This document shows, one piece after another, positions 7,668-15,176 of a stretch of DNA of 20,483 nt (positions are counted from its first letter, which is position 1; each line of letters opens with the position of its first letter). This stretch comes from Granulosicoccus sp964498925. GTDB taxonomy: Bacteria > Pseudomonadota > Gammaproteobacteria > Granulosicoccales > Granulosicoccaceae. The position numbers and the translations under genes were made by a program. The stretch lies in contig CAZCKD010000039.1 in assembly GCA_964498925.1 (NCBI GenBank), positions 1-20,483 on the forward strand. The letters run 5' to 3'. The notes under the pieces were generated by a model, which saw only the letters and a program-made list of their open reading frames with translations, did no database searches and was not told the DNA's origin.

Positions 7668-8665
7668 GCAACACCTACTGCTTTTCGTAGTTCTTCAAGA
7701 TAGGGCCTGCTGTGGGCTCGAGCCTTTTCGGCGCCCTTTAACAAGATGCCCTCGAGTACAGACGGATCAGCCATGAGTTCGTTATAACGTTCTCTGGGTT
7801 CAGAGAGCTCTGCATCGACAAGTTCGAACAGCTGTTGTTTGGCATCGCCCCAACCGATTCCATCGGCGTAAGCCGTACGCAAGGCTTCGGTCTGAGCTTC
7901 AGTGGCGAAAGCCCGATAAATTTCGAACACCGTATTGCCCTCAGGGTCCTTCGGCTCACCCGGCTCTTGCGAATTTGTCTTTATTTTCATTATGGATTTC
8001 CGCAACTTTTTTGACGTATCGAAAAGCGGGATCGTGTTGCCGTAACTTTTACTCATTTTTCGTCCGTCCAAGCCGGACAATACCGCAGCCCTGTCATCGA
8101 CAACAACTTGTGGGTGAACGAGTAGCTCACCGTAATGATGATTAAATCGCTGGGCAATGTCCCTCGCCATTTCCAGATGTTGAATCTGGTCACGACCAAC
8201 GGGCACATGCGTAGCCTTAAACATCAAAATATCGGCACTCATCAGGATGGGATAACTGAATAAACCCATGGTGATTCCCTTGTCCGGATCGGCAGCATCC
8301 CCATCGACGTTTTCCTGCACAACGGCCTTATAGGCGTGCGCTCGATTCATTAAACCTTTAGCCGTCAAACACGTCAGCATCCAGGTCAGTTCCATGATTT
8401 CCGGAATATCAGATTGACGGTAAAACGTCGCATGATCGGTATCAAGACCCAGAGCAACCCAGGCCGCTGCGATTTCCTGACGTGATTGTCGAAGCAAAGC
8501 CGGGTCATGATTCTTAATCATGGCGTGGTAATCAGCGAGGAAATAAAACCCATCCTGATCACGGTTTCGACTTGCCTCTACAGCCGGTCGAATGGCCCCA
8601 ACATAATTGCCCAGATGTGGTGTACCGGAGGTGGTGATTCCAGTGAGCCAGGTTTGTTTAGACAT
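7664..8665 (-). CDS. trpS: Tryptophanyl-tRNA synthetase
   Basis: This class I aminoacyl-tRNA synthetase charges tRNA-Trp in the cytoplasm. From the ATG at 8665 it is 333 residues, the normal bacterial length. The HIGH-equivalent is PHLGN (16-20) after GITTSGT. The KMSKS loop is GRKMSKSYGN (201-210). Between them are FYFLADYHAMI, MNRAHAYKA and GLFSYPILMSADIL, all standard for TrpS. The reading frame stays open upstream to an ATG at 8767, adding 34 residues without family resemblance. I prefer 8665 because the family begins there with SKQTWLTGITTSG, although neither start has a strong Shine-Dalgarno. It forms a two-gene operon with the downstream asparaginase and is divergent from the OmpA-domain gene. 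Confidence 0.97.
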   Translation of the reverse strand: MSKQTWLTGITTSGTPHLGNYVGAIRPAVEASRNRDQDGFYFLADYHAMIKNHDPALLRQSRQEIAAAWVALGLDTDHATFYRQSDIPEIMELTWMLTCLTAKGLMNRAHAYKAVVQENVDGDAADPDKGITMGLFSYPILMSADILMFKATHVPVGRDQIQHLEMARDIAQRFNHHYGELLVHPQVVVDDRAAVLSGLDGRKMSKSYGNTIPLFDTSKKLRKSIMKIKTNSQEPGEPKDPEGNTVFEIYRAFATEAQTEALRTAYADGIGWGDAKQQLFELVDAELSEPRERYNELMADPSVLEGILLKGAEKARAHSRPYLEELRKAVGVA

Positions 8666-8840
8666 ACAGTGTGCATCGGTTTCCAACCTTGCCCATGCGG
8701 CAGGTCTCTCACCCTCAATTGTAACAAGCTTCCTATCGCTTAGAACTCGTACAATCCCCGGTAACATCGCATATTTGCCACTCTTAACACTATTTTCCGC
8801 AGTTGCTATATCCTTAAACTCTTCTGGCGAAATTAGTCCT

Positions 8841-9944
8841 ATGCCCTTGAGATTCGCACGCTTTTTAGTTGAAACCTCCGGCTTATTGCTGCTCGGCGCA
8901 ATGCTCGTGCAACCGTTGTTTGCCGCAAGTAGCAGCGATTTACTCGTTATTCTGGATGCTGATGGAAAACAATTTCTGGCTCAGCAAACATTAACTACCG
9001 ATGATGAGCTGCTGCTTCTTGAGCTTCCGGCAGATCGCGTATCTCTACAAGTTCAATTCAGCGGCCCTGAAAGACAGACCTTCTCCACTGCGCACCAGCA
9101 CAATCCAGACACCTTGTCGCTCTGGTCCGGGGAAGTCATTACACGTTATCGACACGCCTACGCAGAAAACATCACGGTTCTAGAGGACGACAGCCTTGAG
9201 CTGAACATCACTCTTGCCCACCCAGCGGTTGACGCAGATGACAATACGAATTTGACCTCAACCCTGACCTGGATTCTTCCCGAGGGCGCCAGTGTCGAAT
9301 CATTGTCACCTTCTCCTGCCGATGAGCTGATGACTGGCGAGTGGACGCAATTCGAAAACTCAGTATCGTATTCTCAGAAAGGCGGCGTACTTCCTGATTT
9401 ATTGATTCGATATGCACTTTTCAAAGAAGAGCCTGAGATAGTCATTGACCCTTGTGTCGCCGTTTTACAACCCACCGACGAATGCTCGCCCGACATCGAT
9501 GCCGACGAAATTCCCGATTATCGCGATGTTTGTCTGCCGCTGGACAACGATTCAGTAACGCCCTCCGAACGACCCGGTGAAGACGTGCTTGGCTGCGATG
9601 CCAGCCTACTCGTTGTACTTCAGAACGTTAATTTTCAAGTGGGCAACAGTTACCTTGATGCCGCATCCAGAGATGTACTGGACAGAGTTGCACTTGCTCT
9701 GCAAAGAGTGCCTGAACAACTCTTCGAGGTGTCAGCTCACACAGATAATGCAGGCTCAGATCGCGCTAACCAACGGCTATCCGAGAACCGGGCAGCCTCC
9801 GTACGTCACTACCTGATGCTTCGAGGGGTGGGTCCTAATCAGCTGACCGGTGTCGGCTACGGGGAACAGAACCCAATGGCAGATAACAGCACAAGTCAGG
9901 GCAGACGCGCAAATCGCCGTATCGAACTCAAGAGGATAAACTAG
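8841..9944 (+). CDS. Exported OmpA-domain protein with an unrecognised N-terminal half
   Basis: This 367-residue protein has a signal peptide (about 1-29, cleavage near LFAA) and an OmpA-like peptidoglycan-binding domain at about 262-365, with AHTDNAGSDRANQRLSENRA (299-318) and the closing NRRIEL. It should tether to peptidoglycan in the periplasm or outer membrane. Residues 30-200 are not recognised. They are mostly predicted beta, with acidic patches and an FSGPERQTF segment. Residues 205-252 hold four cysteines (205, 215, 231, 252) around an aspartate-rich DIDADEIPDYRDVC stretch resembling a single thrombospondin type-3 calcium repeat. I chose the ATG at 8841 because the signal peptide follows directly. 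The open frame extends back to 8607, but that part overlaps trpS and has no export signal. A weak ribosome site is the main uncertainty. It lies next to and converges on the 110-aa gene. Confidence 0.88.
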   Translation: MPLRFARFLVETSGLLLLGAMLVQPLFAASSSDLLVILDADGKQFLAQQTLTTDDELLLLELPADRVSLQVQFSGPERQTFSTAHQHNPDTLSLWSGEVITRYRHAYAENITVLEDDSLELNITLAHPAVDADDNTNLTSTLTWILPEGASVESLSPSPADELMTGEWTQFENSVSYSQKGGVLPDLLIRYALFKEEPEIVIDPCVAVLQPTDECSPDIDADEIPDYRDVCLPLDNDSVTPSERPGEDVLGCDASLLVVLQNVNFQVGNSYLDAASRDVLDRVALALQRVPEQLFEVSAHTDNAGSDRANQRLSENRAASVRHYLMLRGVGPNQLTGVGYGEQNPMADNSTSQGRRANRRIELKRIN

Positions 9945-9955
9945 CGCTGGCTAGT
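9940..9955. terminator. Short hairpin spanning both stop codons of two convergent genes
   Basis: ACTAGC and GCTAGT form a perfect 6-bp stem around the loop GCTG. It covers the TAG of the OmpA gene (9942-9944) and the TAG of the opposite gene (9951-9953), which are separated by only 6 bp. There is no run of T on either side, so if it ends transcription it would be a weak or Rho-assisted site. It could instead arise simply from two TAG stops in opposite orientation. Confidence 0.35.
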
Positions 9956-10283
9956 GAGTCGTCGGCTTATCTTCCATGGCCGTGTTTATACCACCAATGT
10001 ATGTGAATAGCGCTAAGTGCGCATCAGCATCAAGTTGTTTTAATGCACTGCTGGCAGCAGTGAAGCGTTTAACTTGCTCATCGTGATCTTTAAGTAAACA
10101 GGCCAGCATGTACTGATCGGCTTCTGTTGGATCGATGTTGTAATTTTTCTTTTTATTATCGACGACTTCAAGCAAATCGAAGTGTCGCCTCTTAGTCGTC
10201 TCCATCGCGTTATAGGCCTGCCAAGCTTCCGCGCCAACACCATCTAAGATTTCATCGGGTCTGACTGGAGATGTTTTTTCCAT
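9951..10283 (-). CDS. Hypothetical protein, 110 aa, helical
   Basis: I do not recognise this gene. The protein is soluble, charged and predicted largely helical, with no signal peptide, membrane segment or cysteine cluster (a single Cys sits in YMLACLLKDHDEQV). It starts with an ATG preceded by a weak AAGG element. The middle part is KRRHFDLLEVVDNKKKNYNI, followed by a helix-rich half ending in DKPTTH. A second frame over the same bases is also open but shorter and not protein-like. I accept this one because it fills the gap between the OmpA gene and the cupin exactly and has a plausible composition. It converges on the OmpA gene. No function is proposed. Confidence 0.65.
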   Translation of the reverse strand: MEKTSPVRPDEILDGVGAEAWQAYNAMETTKRRHFDLLEVVDNKKKNYNIDPTEADQYMLACLLKDHDEQVKRFTAASSALKQLDADAHLALFTYIGGINTAMEDKPTTH

Positions 10284-10377
10284 GCTGTTTAAAGAAACCT
10301 TGATAGGAGTGATGATCGAATAATCGTTCAGTCAGAATAACAGACAGCGCAATCAACTACACATCGAGTAGGGATTG

Positions 10378-10406
10378 TTACCAGCAAAGGCGAATAAACC
10401 TATACT
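10378..10406 (+). promoter_or_regulatory. Candidate sigma-70 promoter for the cupin gene
   Basis: A -35-like TTACCA (10378-10383) and a -10-like TATACT (10401-10406) are separated by exactly 17 bp. They would start transcription near 10413, about 30 nt before the cupin ATG. The matches to consensus are 4/6 and 5/6. This is a reading by eye, without a score. Confidence 0.4.
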
Positions 10407-10441
10407 GCGAGGGCCCACTCCAAAGAGCCGATCTGAATAAT

Positions 10442-10792
10442 ATGACTTCTATTAACCTCGCAGAAAAACTATCCCTATTTTCCGAGCATTGGACGCCGAA
10501 GGTCATATCAGAATTTAACGGCCACGATGTCATGGTGGTCAAGGTACAGGGCGAATTCAATTGGCATTCACATCCAGACACCGATGACTTCTTTCTCGTT
10601 CTTCAAGGTAGCATCACCATAAAAATGAGAGAGGGCGACGTGCACTTGAACGCCGGTGAAATGTACGTAGTGCCAAAGGGTGTTGAGCATTGTCCCGTTG
10701 CCGAAGAGGAAGCGCATTTACTGCTTATTGAACCTATGGGTACACCCAATACAGGGGATGTTAAAACGGCTGTTAAAAAAGAGCGGGTCTAA
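10442..10792 (+). CDS. Single-domain cupin protein
   Basis: This is a 116-residue small beta-barrel protein. Cupin motif 1 is FNWHSHPDTDDFFLVLQGSI (39-58), with H42, H44 and an Asp at 48/49 in place of the usual Glu. Motif 2 is AGEMYVVPKGVEHCPVAEE (71-89), with H83. These residues could bind one divalent metal. This subgroup resembles mannose-6-phosphate-isomerase-like cupins of unknown role. It has a good candidate promoter 36 bp upstream and is probably a single-gene unit. An AAAGAG element lies about 13 nt before the ATG. The next gene, pobA, converges on it with 28 bp between the stops. No enzymatic activity can be read from the sequence. Confidence 0.9.
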   Translation: MTSINLAEKLSLFSEHWTPKVISEFNGHDVMVVKVQGEFNWHSHPDTDDFFLVLQGSITIKMREGDVHLNAGEMYVVPKGVEHCPVAEEEAHLLLIEPMGTPNTGDVKTAVKKERV

Positions 10793-10820
10793 TGGGACAT
10801 TGAAAAGAGTAATTCACCCG

Positions 10821-12005
10821 CTAAAAAGGCAAGCCAATATAATTTTCAGCAAGTTCCCGCCTTGCAGTTTCTGATCGAGAAAGATGACTTAACGTGGCCT
10901 TTCTCATTTGAGCTGCAAAGCTATCCTCACCTTCAAATTGATGCAACATTGTGGTCATCTGCCAGCTAAAACGCATGGCCTTCCATATCCTTGCCAACGC
11001 GATCTCAGAGTAGTTATCCAGCTCTTTACTATCGTCATGCTTTAGCGCCCTGATTAAAGCCTGATGCAAATAGAAGACATCTGACACAGCCAGATTCAAA
11101 CCCTTTGCACCTGTCGGAGGAACAATATGCGCTGCATCACCAACAAGAAACAGGTTGCCCCATCGTAGTGGCTCACTAACGAAAGAGCGAAGCGGGGCAA
11201 TAGATTTTTCGATTGACGGGCCAGTTACCAAAGTATCCACTACCTCTGCAGGTATACGTTTTCGTAGCTCATCCCAGAAACGATCATCTCCCCAATCATC
11301 CAATTGTTCAGTCAGTGGCACCTGAACATAGTAGCGACTGAGATTTTCATTTCGCATGGAACATAATGCAAATCCGTTAGAGGAATTCGAATAAATGAGT
11401 TCATGATTTGCAGGAGGTGTTCTAGACAAAATACCTAACCAACCAAACGGATAGACGCGTTCAAATTCTGTTCGCTTTGCTTCAGGTATAGTTTTGCGAC
11501 TAACGCCATGAAATCCATCGCACCCAATAACGTAAGAACAGTCGATTCGCTTTCTTTGACCCTCCACAGTAAATTCCACAAATGATCTGCGCTGATCCAA
11601 ATCACTGATGACGACGTCTTCAACTTCGTGAATGATGGGTGTACCCAATGCGTCTTGCGCGTTGTACAGGTCGGTGGTCACCTCGGTTTGCCCATAAACC
11701 ATGACACGTTTGCCTGTCAGCTCATGGAAATTGATACGAACCATCAAGTCATCATCAGTAAGATAACAACCGTCATGAGGTATTCCTTGTTCTTCCATAC
11801 GCGAAGCAACACCAGCTTCACGTAGCAAGCCGACGGTACCAGACTCAAGCACTCCCGCCCGGATTCGGGACAACACTCTGTCACGGGTGGTCCGCTCCAG
11901 AATTGTGGTTGATACACCGGCGTTGTTGAGCAATTGCGACAACAACAGCCCGGACGGACCTCCACCGATAATGAGTACTTCAGCTTGCATGTAAGCGCTG
12001 TCCAA
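10821..12005 (-). CDS. pobA: 4-hydroxybenzoate 3-monooxygenase
   Basis: This FAD enzyme hydroxylates 4-hydroxybenzoate to protocatechuate with NADPH and O2, the entry to the protocatechuate branch of the beta-ketoadipate pathway. It has 394 residues when started at the TTG at 12005. It shows GGGPSG (14-19), the DG motif in GCDGFHG (161-167) and the GD motif LVGDAAHIVPPTGAKGLNLA (287-306). The active-site residues of the Pseudomonas enzyme are all present at a constant offset of four: Y205, S216, R218, Y226 and Y389 match Y201, S212, R214, Y222 and Y385. TTG is favoured because AAGAGG lies 5 nt upstream. The ATG at 11990 would give 389 residues starting MQAEVLIIGGG and is the alternative. No pobR-like regulator is adjacent. 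The pca operon lies about 4 kb away on the same strand. Confidence 0.96.
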   Translation of the reverse strand: MDSAYMQAEVLIIGGGPSGLLLSQLLNNAGVSTTILERTTRDRVLSRIRAGVLESGTVGLLREAGVASRMEEQGIPHDGCYLTDDDLMVRINFHELTGKRVMVYGQTEVTTDLYNAQDALGTPIIHEVEDVVISDLDQRRSFVEFTVEGQRKRIDCSYVIGCDGFHGVSRKTIPEAKRTEFERVYPFGWLGILSRTPPANHELIYSNSSNGFALCSMRNENLSRYYVQVPLTEQLDDWGDDRFWDELRKRIPAEVVDTLVTGPSIEKSIAPLRSFVSEPLRWGNLFLVGDAAHIVPPTGAKGLNLAVSDVFYLHQALIRALKHDDSKELDNYSEIALARIWKAMRFSWQMTTMLHQFEGEDSFAAQMRKATLSHLSRSETARRELAENYIGLPF

Positions 12006-12010
12006 AACGA

Positions 12011-12016
12011 CCTCTT
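12011..12016 (-). promoter_or_regulatory. Shine-Dalgarno favouring the TTG start of pobA
   Basis: AAGAGG on the minus strand is spaced 5 nt from the TTG at 12005-12003 and 20 nt from the first in-frame ATG (11990). The spacing argues for the TTG, although the homologous N-terminus would fit either start. Confidence 0.5.
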
Positions 12017-12195
12017 TTACGTCAGAATAGAATAACGATTCGACCTGTAAATTGATACTGCCGAGACCGATATCACCCCTGAGCGGCTGAATACACTCTG
12101 TATCTTCATCAAGATGTTTTAACGCAAGGCATAATAGGTATCAACTCAATACGATAGGCAGACCGAAATGTTCGAAGCTGCCACGGGAGAACCAA

Positions 12196-12729
12196 GTGCA
12201 TTTCATTTTAGGATTACTCGGGACAATCGTTACTATTCTGGTCCTATTGAATAGGCTGGCGGAGGCCGGTATAAGCTTGGGTGGCCTCAATCCGTTTTTA
12301 TGGAAAAGACGCCGCGACTGGCGAAATCAATATGAAGGCAATCCGGTGTTTCAAATTGAAGACCCTTTAGACGCCACCGCCATTCTAATGGTGGCAGTAG
12401 CCAAAGCCGATGGCGACATGACTCGTGAGTCAAAGCGACTTATTCTGGATCTTTATGAAAACAAACTAAATCTTTCTAAGAAAGATGCAGCCGGCTTACT
12501 CATCTCCAGTAGCCATTTACTGGGTGATGGTCTGGAAGTTAGGGCTAACGTCAATAAATTTCTGGCACCCAGCCTTTCTAAATACACAGAAGCCAAAGCC
12601 ACAAGTTCGATCGAGCTAATCGAGCAAGTGGCAAATCACGAAAACTCTACTCAACCGGAAATGGAAAAGTTGTTAAACGAGATAAAGCAGATCTTTCTCA
12701 CTAAAAGCGTTTCTTCGGAAGGTTGGTAG
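12196..12729 (+). CDS. Membrane-anchored TerB-like protein
   Basis: This 177-residue protein has an N-terminal hydrophobic segment (about 3-19) followed by a basic KRRRDWR patch (37-43), giving a cytoplasmic body anchored to the inner membrane. The body is a TerB-like helical domain. The tell-tale part is AILMVAVAKADGDMTRESKR (62-81), with the acidic ADGD that binds metal or calcium in TerB proteins. The start is the GTG at 12196, because GGGAGA (12185-12190) sits 5 nt upstream. Despite the family label of tellurite resistance, no other ter gene is present, and stand-alone TerB proteins have no agreed role. It lies 27 bp upstream of the ProC-like gene on the same strand and probably shares its transcript. 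Confidence 0.8.
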   Translation: MHFILGLLGTIVTILVLLNRLAEAGISLGGLNPFLWKRRRDWRNQYEGNPVFQIEDPLDATAILMVAVAKADGDMTRESKRLILDLYENKLNLSKKDAAGLLISSSHLLGDGLEVRANVNKFLAPSLSKYTEAKATSSIELIEQVANHENSTQPEMEKLLNEIKQIFLTKSVSSEGW

Positions 12730-12756
12730 TGACGGCATAATAAGGCTGAGAAATTC

Positions 12757-13557
12757 ATGACATCTAAGATTGACTCGCTAGGCATCATTGGCGGTACTGG
12801 CATGTTGGGCACGGCTATAGGCATGGCCCTGTTACGCAGTGACATCATAAACCCTACTCAATTCTGGGTGTCCAATCGCTCAGGGAAAAAAGAGGGATAC
12901 GATCTATTCACCGACGTGAATACAACGACTGATGCTCAACTGCTCATTGATAAGTGCTCAACCATCATCCTATGTGTGCCACCCGACCAATGGCATTCAT
13001 TATCAATACAAGCACCCGACAAACTTTTCATTTCTGTGATGGCAGGGGTAACGCTTGCACAAATAAAAGAAAAGACGGGAAGCGATCGCATCGTACGCGC
13101 AATGAGTAGCCCTGCAGCAGAAAAAAATCTTGCGTACTCACCGTGGATTGCAAACCCAACGCTTAATAATGATGACAAGGTTCTGGTAACCCGCGTTTTT
13201 TCTGCCTGCGGATCAACGGACGAACTCCAGCAAGAATCTCATGTCGATGTATTCACTGCCATGACAGGGCCTGTTCCTGGGTTCGTAGCATATTTCGCTA
13301 AAGTCATGTCAGACTTCGCTACCGCCAATGGTGTGGATACCGGAATTGCCGATCGTTCTGTCCGTCAGCTTTTTCTTGGGGCTGCCGCGATCATGTCCGA
13401 AGGAGAGGTAACACCCGCCGACCATGTGAAAGCCATGATTGACTATGACGGCACGACGGCTGCAGGACTTCGGACAATGAACGCATCTTCAATAGGCAAT
13501 GAAGTCAGTCAGGGCTTAACCGACTCCATGAATAAAGCGCGCACCATGACGGACTAA
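12757..13557 (+). CDS. Divergent pyrroline-5-carboxylate reductase-like dehydrogenase
   Basis: This is a 266-residue NAD(P)-dependent oxidoreductase of the ProC fold. The Rossmann motif is IIGGTGMLGTAI (10-21). It is followed by a strand ending TIILCVPPDQW, the ISVMAGVTLAQIKEKTG segment, a TGPVPGFVAYFAKVMSDFA helix (ProC usually TGSGPAY) and the C-terminal DYDGTTAAGLRTM (ProC usually PGGTT). These positions match ProC in order and spacing, but the conserved MPNTPA is replaced by AMSSPAAEKN, and the Ser-Gly-Pro proline pocket is altered. I infer a paralogue with an uncertain substrate rather than the housekeeping proline enzyme. An AAGGCTGAG element precedes the ATG. It is probably co-transcribed with the TerB-like gene upstream. 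Confidence 0.8.
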   Translation: MTSKIDSLGIIGGTGMLGTAIGMALLRSDIINPTQFWVSNRSGKKEGYDLFTDVNTTTDAQLLIDKCSTIILCVPPDQWHSLSIQAPDKLFISVMAGVTLAQIKEKTGSDRIVRAMSSPAAEKNLAYSPWIANPTLNNDDKVLVTRVFSACGSTDELQQESHVDVFTAMTGPVPGFVAYFAKVMSDFATANGVDTGIADRSVRQLFLGAAAIMSEGEVTPADHVKAMIDYDGTTAAGLRTMNASSIGNEVSQGLTDSMNKARTMTD

Positions 13558-13694
13558 ATTTGTTGATACGCAACTCTGTAAACGCCTTACGACAGCATGA
13601 CCAGACCAGACGTGCCTCCTAAGACAATAGCTGTAGAACCTGCCCAGCTAATCATTTATTAGTTCCCAATAGCTGATGGGACGCACCTGCTGTG

Positions 13695-13723
13695 CTGACT
13701 TCAAACTGTCTGGATTCTTTAAT
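13695..13723 (+). promoter_or_regulatory. Candidate sigma-70 promoter for the sigma/anti-sigma operon
   Basis: CTGACT (13695-13700) and TTTAAT (13718-13723) are spaced by 17 bp, with 4/6 and 5/6 consensus matches. Transcription would start near 13730, about 37 nt before the sigma ATG. It was found by eye and not scored. Confidence 0.4.
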
Positions 13724-13731
13724 AAAAAAAA

Positions 13732-13742
13732 GGAATAATTCC
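13732..13742. promoter_or_regulatory. Perfect 11-bp palindrome GGAATAATTCC in the sigma operon leader
   Basis: GGAAT and ATTCC flank a central A directly downstream of the expected transcription start of the ECF sigma gene. It could be a repressor operator. Alternatively, its GGAAT half could be the -35 element of an ECF-type autoregulatory promoter, since many ECF sigmas recognise a GGAA-type -35. A site this short can also occur by chance. Confidence 0.3.
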
Positions 13743-13766
13743 GGCGGTTGGAGTGTTGTTTAATTT

Positions 13767-14348
13767 ATGAGCGAAAAAACAGAACATGTCAGCGATCTTT
13801 TGCAGCGTGAATTGGATTGTCTTTGGAGATTCGCCTGGCGCCTGACAGGCAACACTGAAGACACATCCGACTTGGTTCAACGCACTTGCCTCAGGGCGCT
13901 AGAACGCGCTGATCAGTACGAATCACGTGGCAGATTCCGTAGCTGGATAATGCGCATAGCCCATCGAATCTGGATTAACGAGATTCGTTCCAGGAACATT
14001 AGACAGCTTAAATCCTTTAGCTCACACAAAGACCACACGGAGGGCAACCCAATCCATGAGGGTGCCGCAGTCGATGGGGAAGCTTTTATTGAGCCCGAAT
14101 CCAACGTTATGCTGCACCAGGTCCATGCCGCGGTCGAATCTCTACCAGAGGCACAAAGGCTCGTGATGCTACTGACGAGCGTCGAGGGATATAGCTATAA
14201 AGAGACCGCTGAGATTTTAGAGGTACCCATCGGCACCATCATGAGTCGTCTGGCCCGAGCAAGACTCATGATTGGCAAACGGATATTGAGCGCTAGTAGC
14301 AAGACCAACGTAAAAAGTAAAACTAGAGAACCTGGAGTATTACGATGA
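13767..14348 (+). CDS. ECF-type RNA polymerase sigma factor
   Basis: This 193-residue group IV sigma factor directs RNA polymerase to a stress or envelope regulon. Region 2 (about 14-80) has DCLWRFAWRLTGNTEDTSDL, then RTCLRALERADQYESRGRFR and the -10-recognition helix SWIMRIAHRIWINEIRSR. Region 4 (about 114-170) has ESLPEAQRLVMLLTSVEGYS and a helix-turn-helix KETAEILEVPIGTIMSRLAR. There is no extra C-terminal domain. The ATG lies 14 nt after a GGAG element, which is longer than usual. The stop overlaps the anti-sigma ATG by 4 nt (ATGA), so the two are translationally coupled. A sigma-70-like promoter and a palindrome sit upstream. The target regulon cannot be read from the window, although the convergent yceI gene is a natural candidate to test. 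Confidence 0.95.
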   Translation: MSEKTEHVSDLLQRELDCLWRFAWRLTGNTEDTSDLVQRTCLRALERADQYESRGRFRSWIMRIAHRIWINEIRSRNIRQLKSFSSHKDHTEGNPIHEGAAVDGEAFIEPESNVMLHQVHAAVESLPEAQRLVMLLTSVEGYSYKETAEILEVPIGTIMSRLARARLMIGKRILSASSKTNVKSKTREPGVLR

Positions 14349-15166
14349 AAACGTACAGTGATGAAGACATACTCCACTTTGTCGATGGCACGCTTAACGA
14401 AGCCCTATCACATCAAATCGAACGAGACATCGAATTATCGCCCGAGCTAGCACAGCGGATTGATGCCATGCAGGCGTCGCAACTGCCCTACTCCATGGCT
14501 TATAAAAATGCTCCCATCCCTGCGATGCCTGATGAAGTAAGAAACTCATTGGACACATGGGCAGCCGTTGCGAAGAATGCCTCAACAAAACCACTTGAGC
14601 CCAAAAAGAACAATATAAAGATTGCATCTTTAGTCGGCCTGGTGGGCTTAAGCTTTTTAATCGGCTATTTGACTGGCACAACCAAAATCACTGAGTCAAT
14701 TAGTACCACAACCGATCAACTCGCAGAAACTATCGACAGTGAATCACTCTGGGTACAACGGGTGGCGGACTATCAATCCTTATACGTCGGTGAAACGGTC
14801 GCAGGCATTAAAAACGGTCGCGAAAGCGCCGATGTTCTGTTGAATAAATTACAACAAGAAGATCATTTAAACGGTGCTATTCCGGACTTAAGCGAGTTCG
14901 GGTATTCGTTTGTTAGAGCTCAGCAACTTGGGTTCTTTGACGAACCATTATTGCAATTGGTCTATACCAGCCCCGGTAAAAAACCATTAGCGTTGTGCTT
15001 CATGCCTGACAGCAACTCTACAGAATCATCTATCAACACTAAAAAACATGAAACATTAGGTAGCGCTAACTGGCGACAGTCGAGCCAGCGATATGTCATT
15101 GTGGCAGAGGAGCCTTTAGAACAACTCGAAAAAATGGCCCGGCACGCTCGGCAAATCTTATTGTAA
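14345..15166 (+). CDS. Transmembrane anti-sigma factor for the adjacent ECF sigma
   Basis: This 273-residue inner-membrane protein has an N-terminal anti-sigma-like domain (about 1-75, starting SDEDILHFVDGTLNEA), one membrane helix (about 91-111, IKIASLVGLVGLSFLIGYLTG minus its ends) and a periplasmic domain (about 115-273). The periplasmic part contains LSEFGYSFVRAQQLGF and PLLQLVYTSPGKKPLALCF, which resemble the sensor part of alpha- and gammaproteobacterial anti-sigma proteins. The HxxxCxxC zinc motif of redox-sensing ZAS anti-sigmas is absent: the N-terminal domain has no cysteine. It should hold the sigma at the membrane until a periplasmic signal releases it. GGAG lies 7-8 nt before the ATG, inside the end of the sigma gene. 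The function is inferred from context and shape. Confidence 0.85.
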   Translation: MKTYSDEDILHFVDGTLNEALSHQIERDIELSPELAQRIDAMQASQLPYSMAYKNAPIPAMPDEVRNSLDTWAAVAKNASTKPLEPKKNNIKIASLVGLVGLSFLIGYLTGTTKITESISTTTDQLAETIDSESLWVQRVADYQSLYVGETVAGIKNGRESADVLLNKLQQEDHLNGAIPDLSEFGYSFVRAQQLGFFDEPLLQLVYTSPGKKPLALCFMPDSNSTESSINTKKHETLGSANWRQSSQRYVIVAEEPLEQLEKMARHARQILL

Positions 15167-15176
15167 TAAAAACAAA

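Noticed and set aside
8666..8767. 34-residue N-terminal extension of TrpS up to the ATG at 8767
   Set aside because: The extension lacks family resemblance and the standard TrpS N-terminus begins at 8665. Ribosome-site evidence is weak for both starts, so the alternative stays possible.
8607..8840. Upstream extension of the OmpA-domain gene from 8607
   Set aside because: It overlaps trpS on the other strand, has no export signal and would bury the clear signal peptide that starts at 8841.
10040..10243. A second open frame over the 110-aa hypothetical gene
   Set aside because: It is shorter and less protein-like, and lies wholly within the longer frame. It is treated as a shadow.
12006..12195. 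Operator or sigma-70 promoter in the pobA / TerB-like divergent gap
   Set aside because: A CATAAT hexamer is present, but no -35 hexamer is found at a suitable distance and no palindrome stands out.
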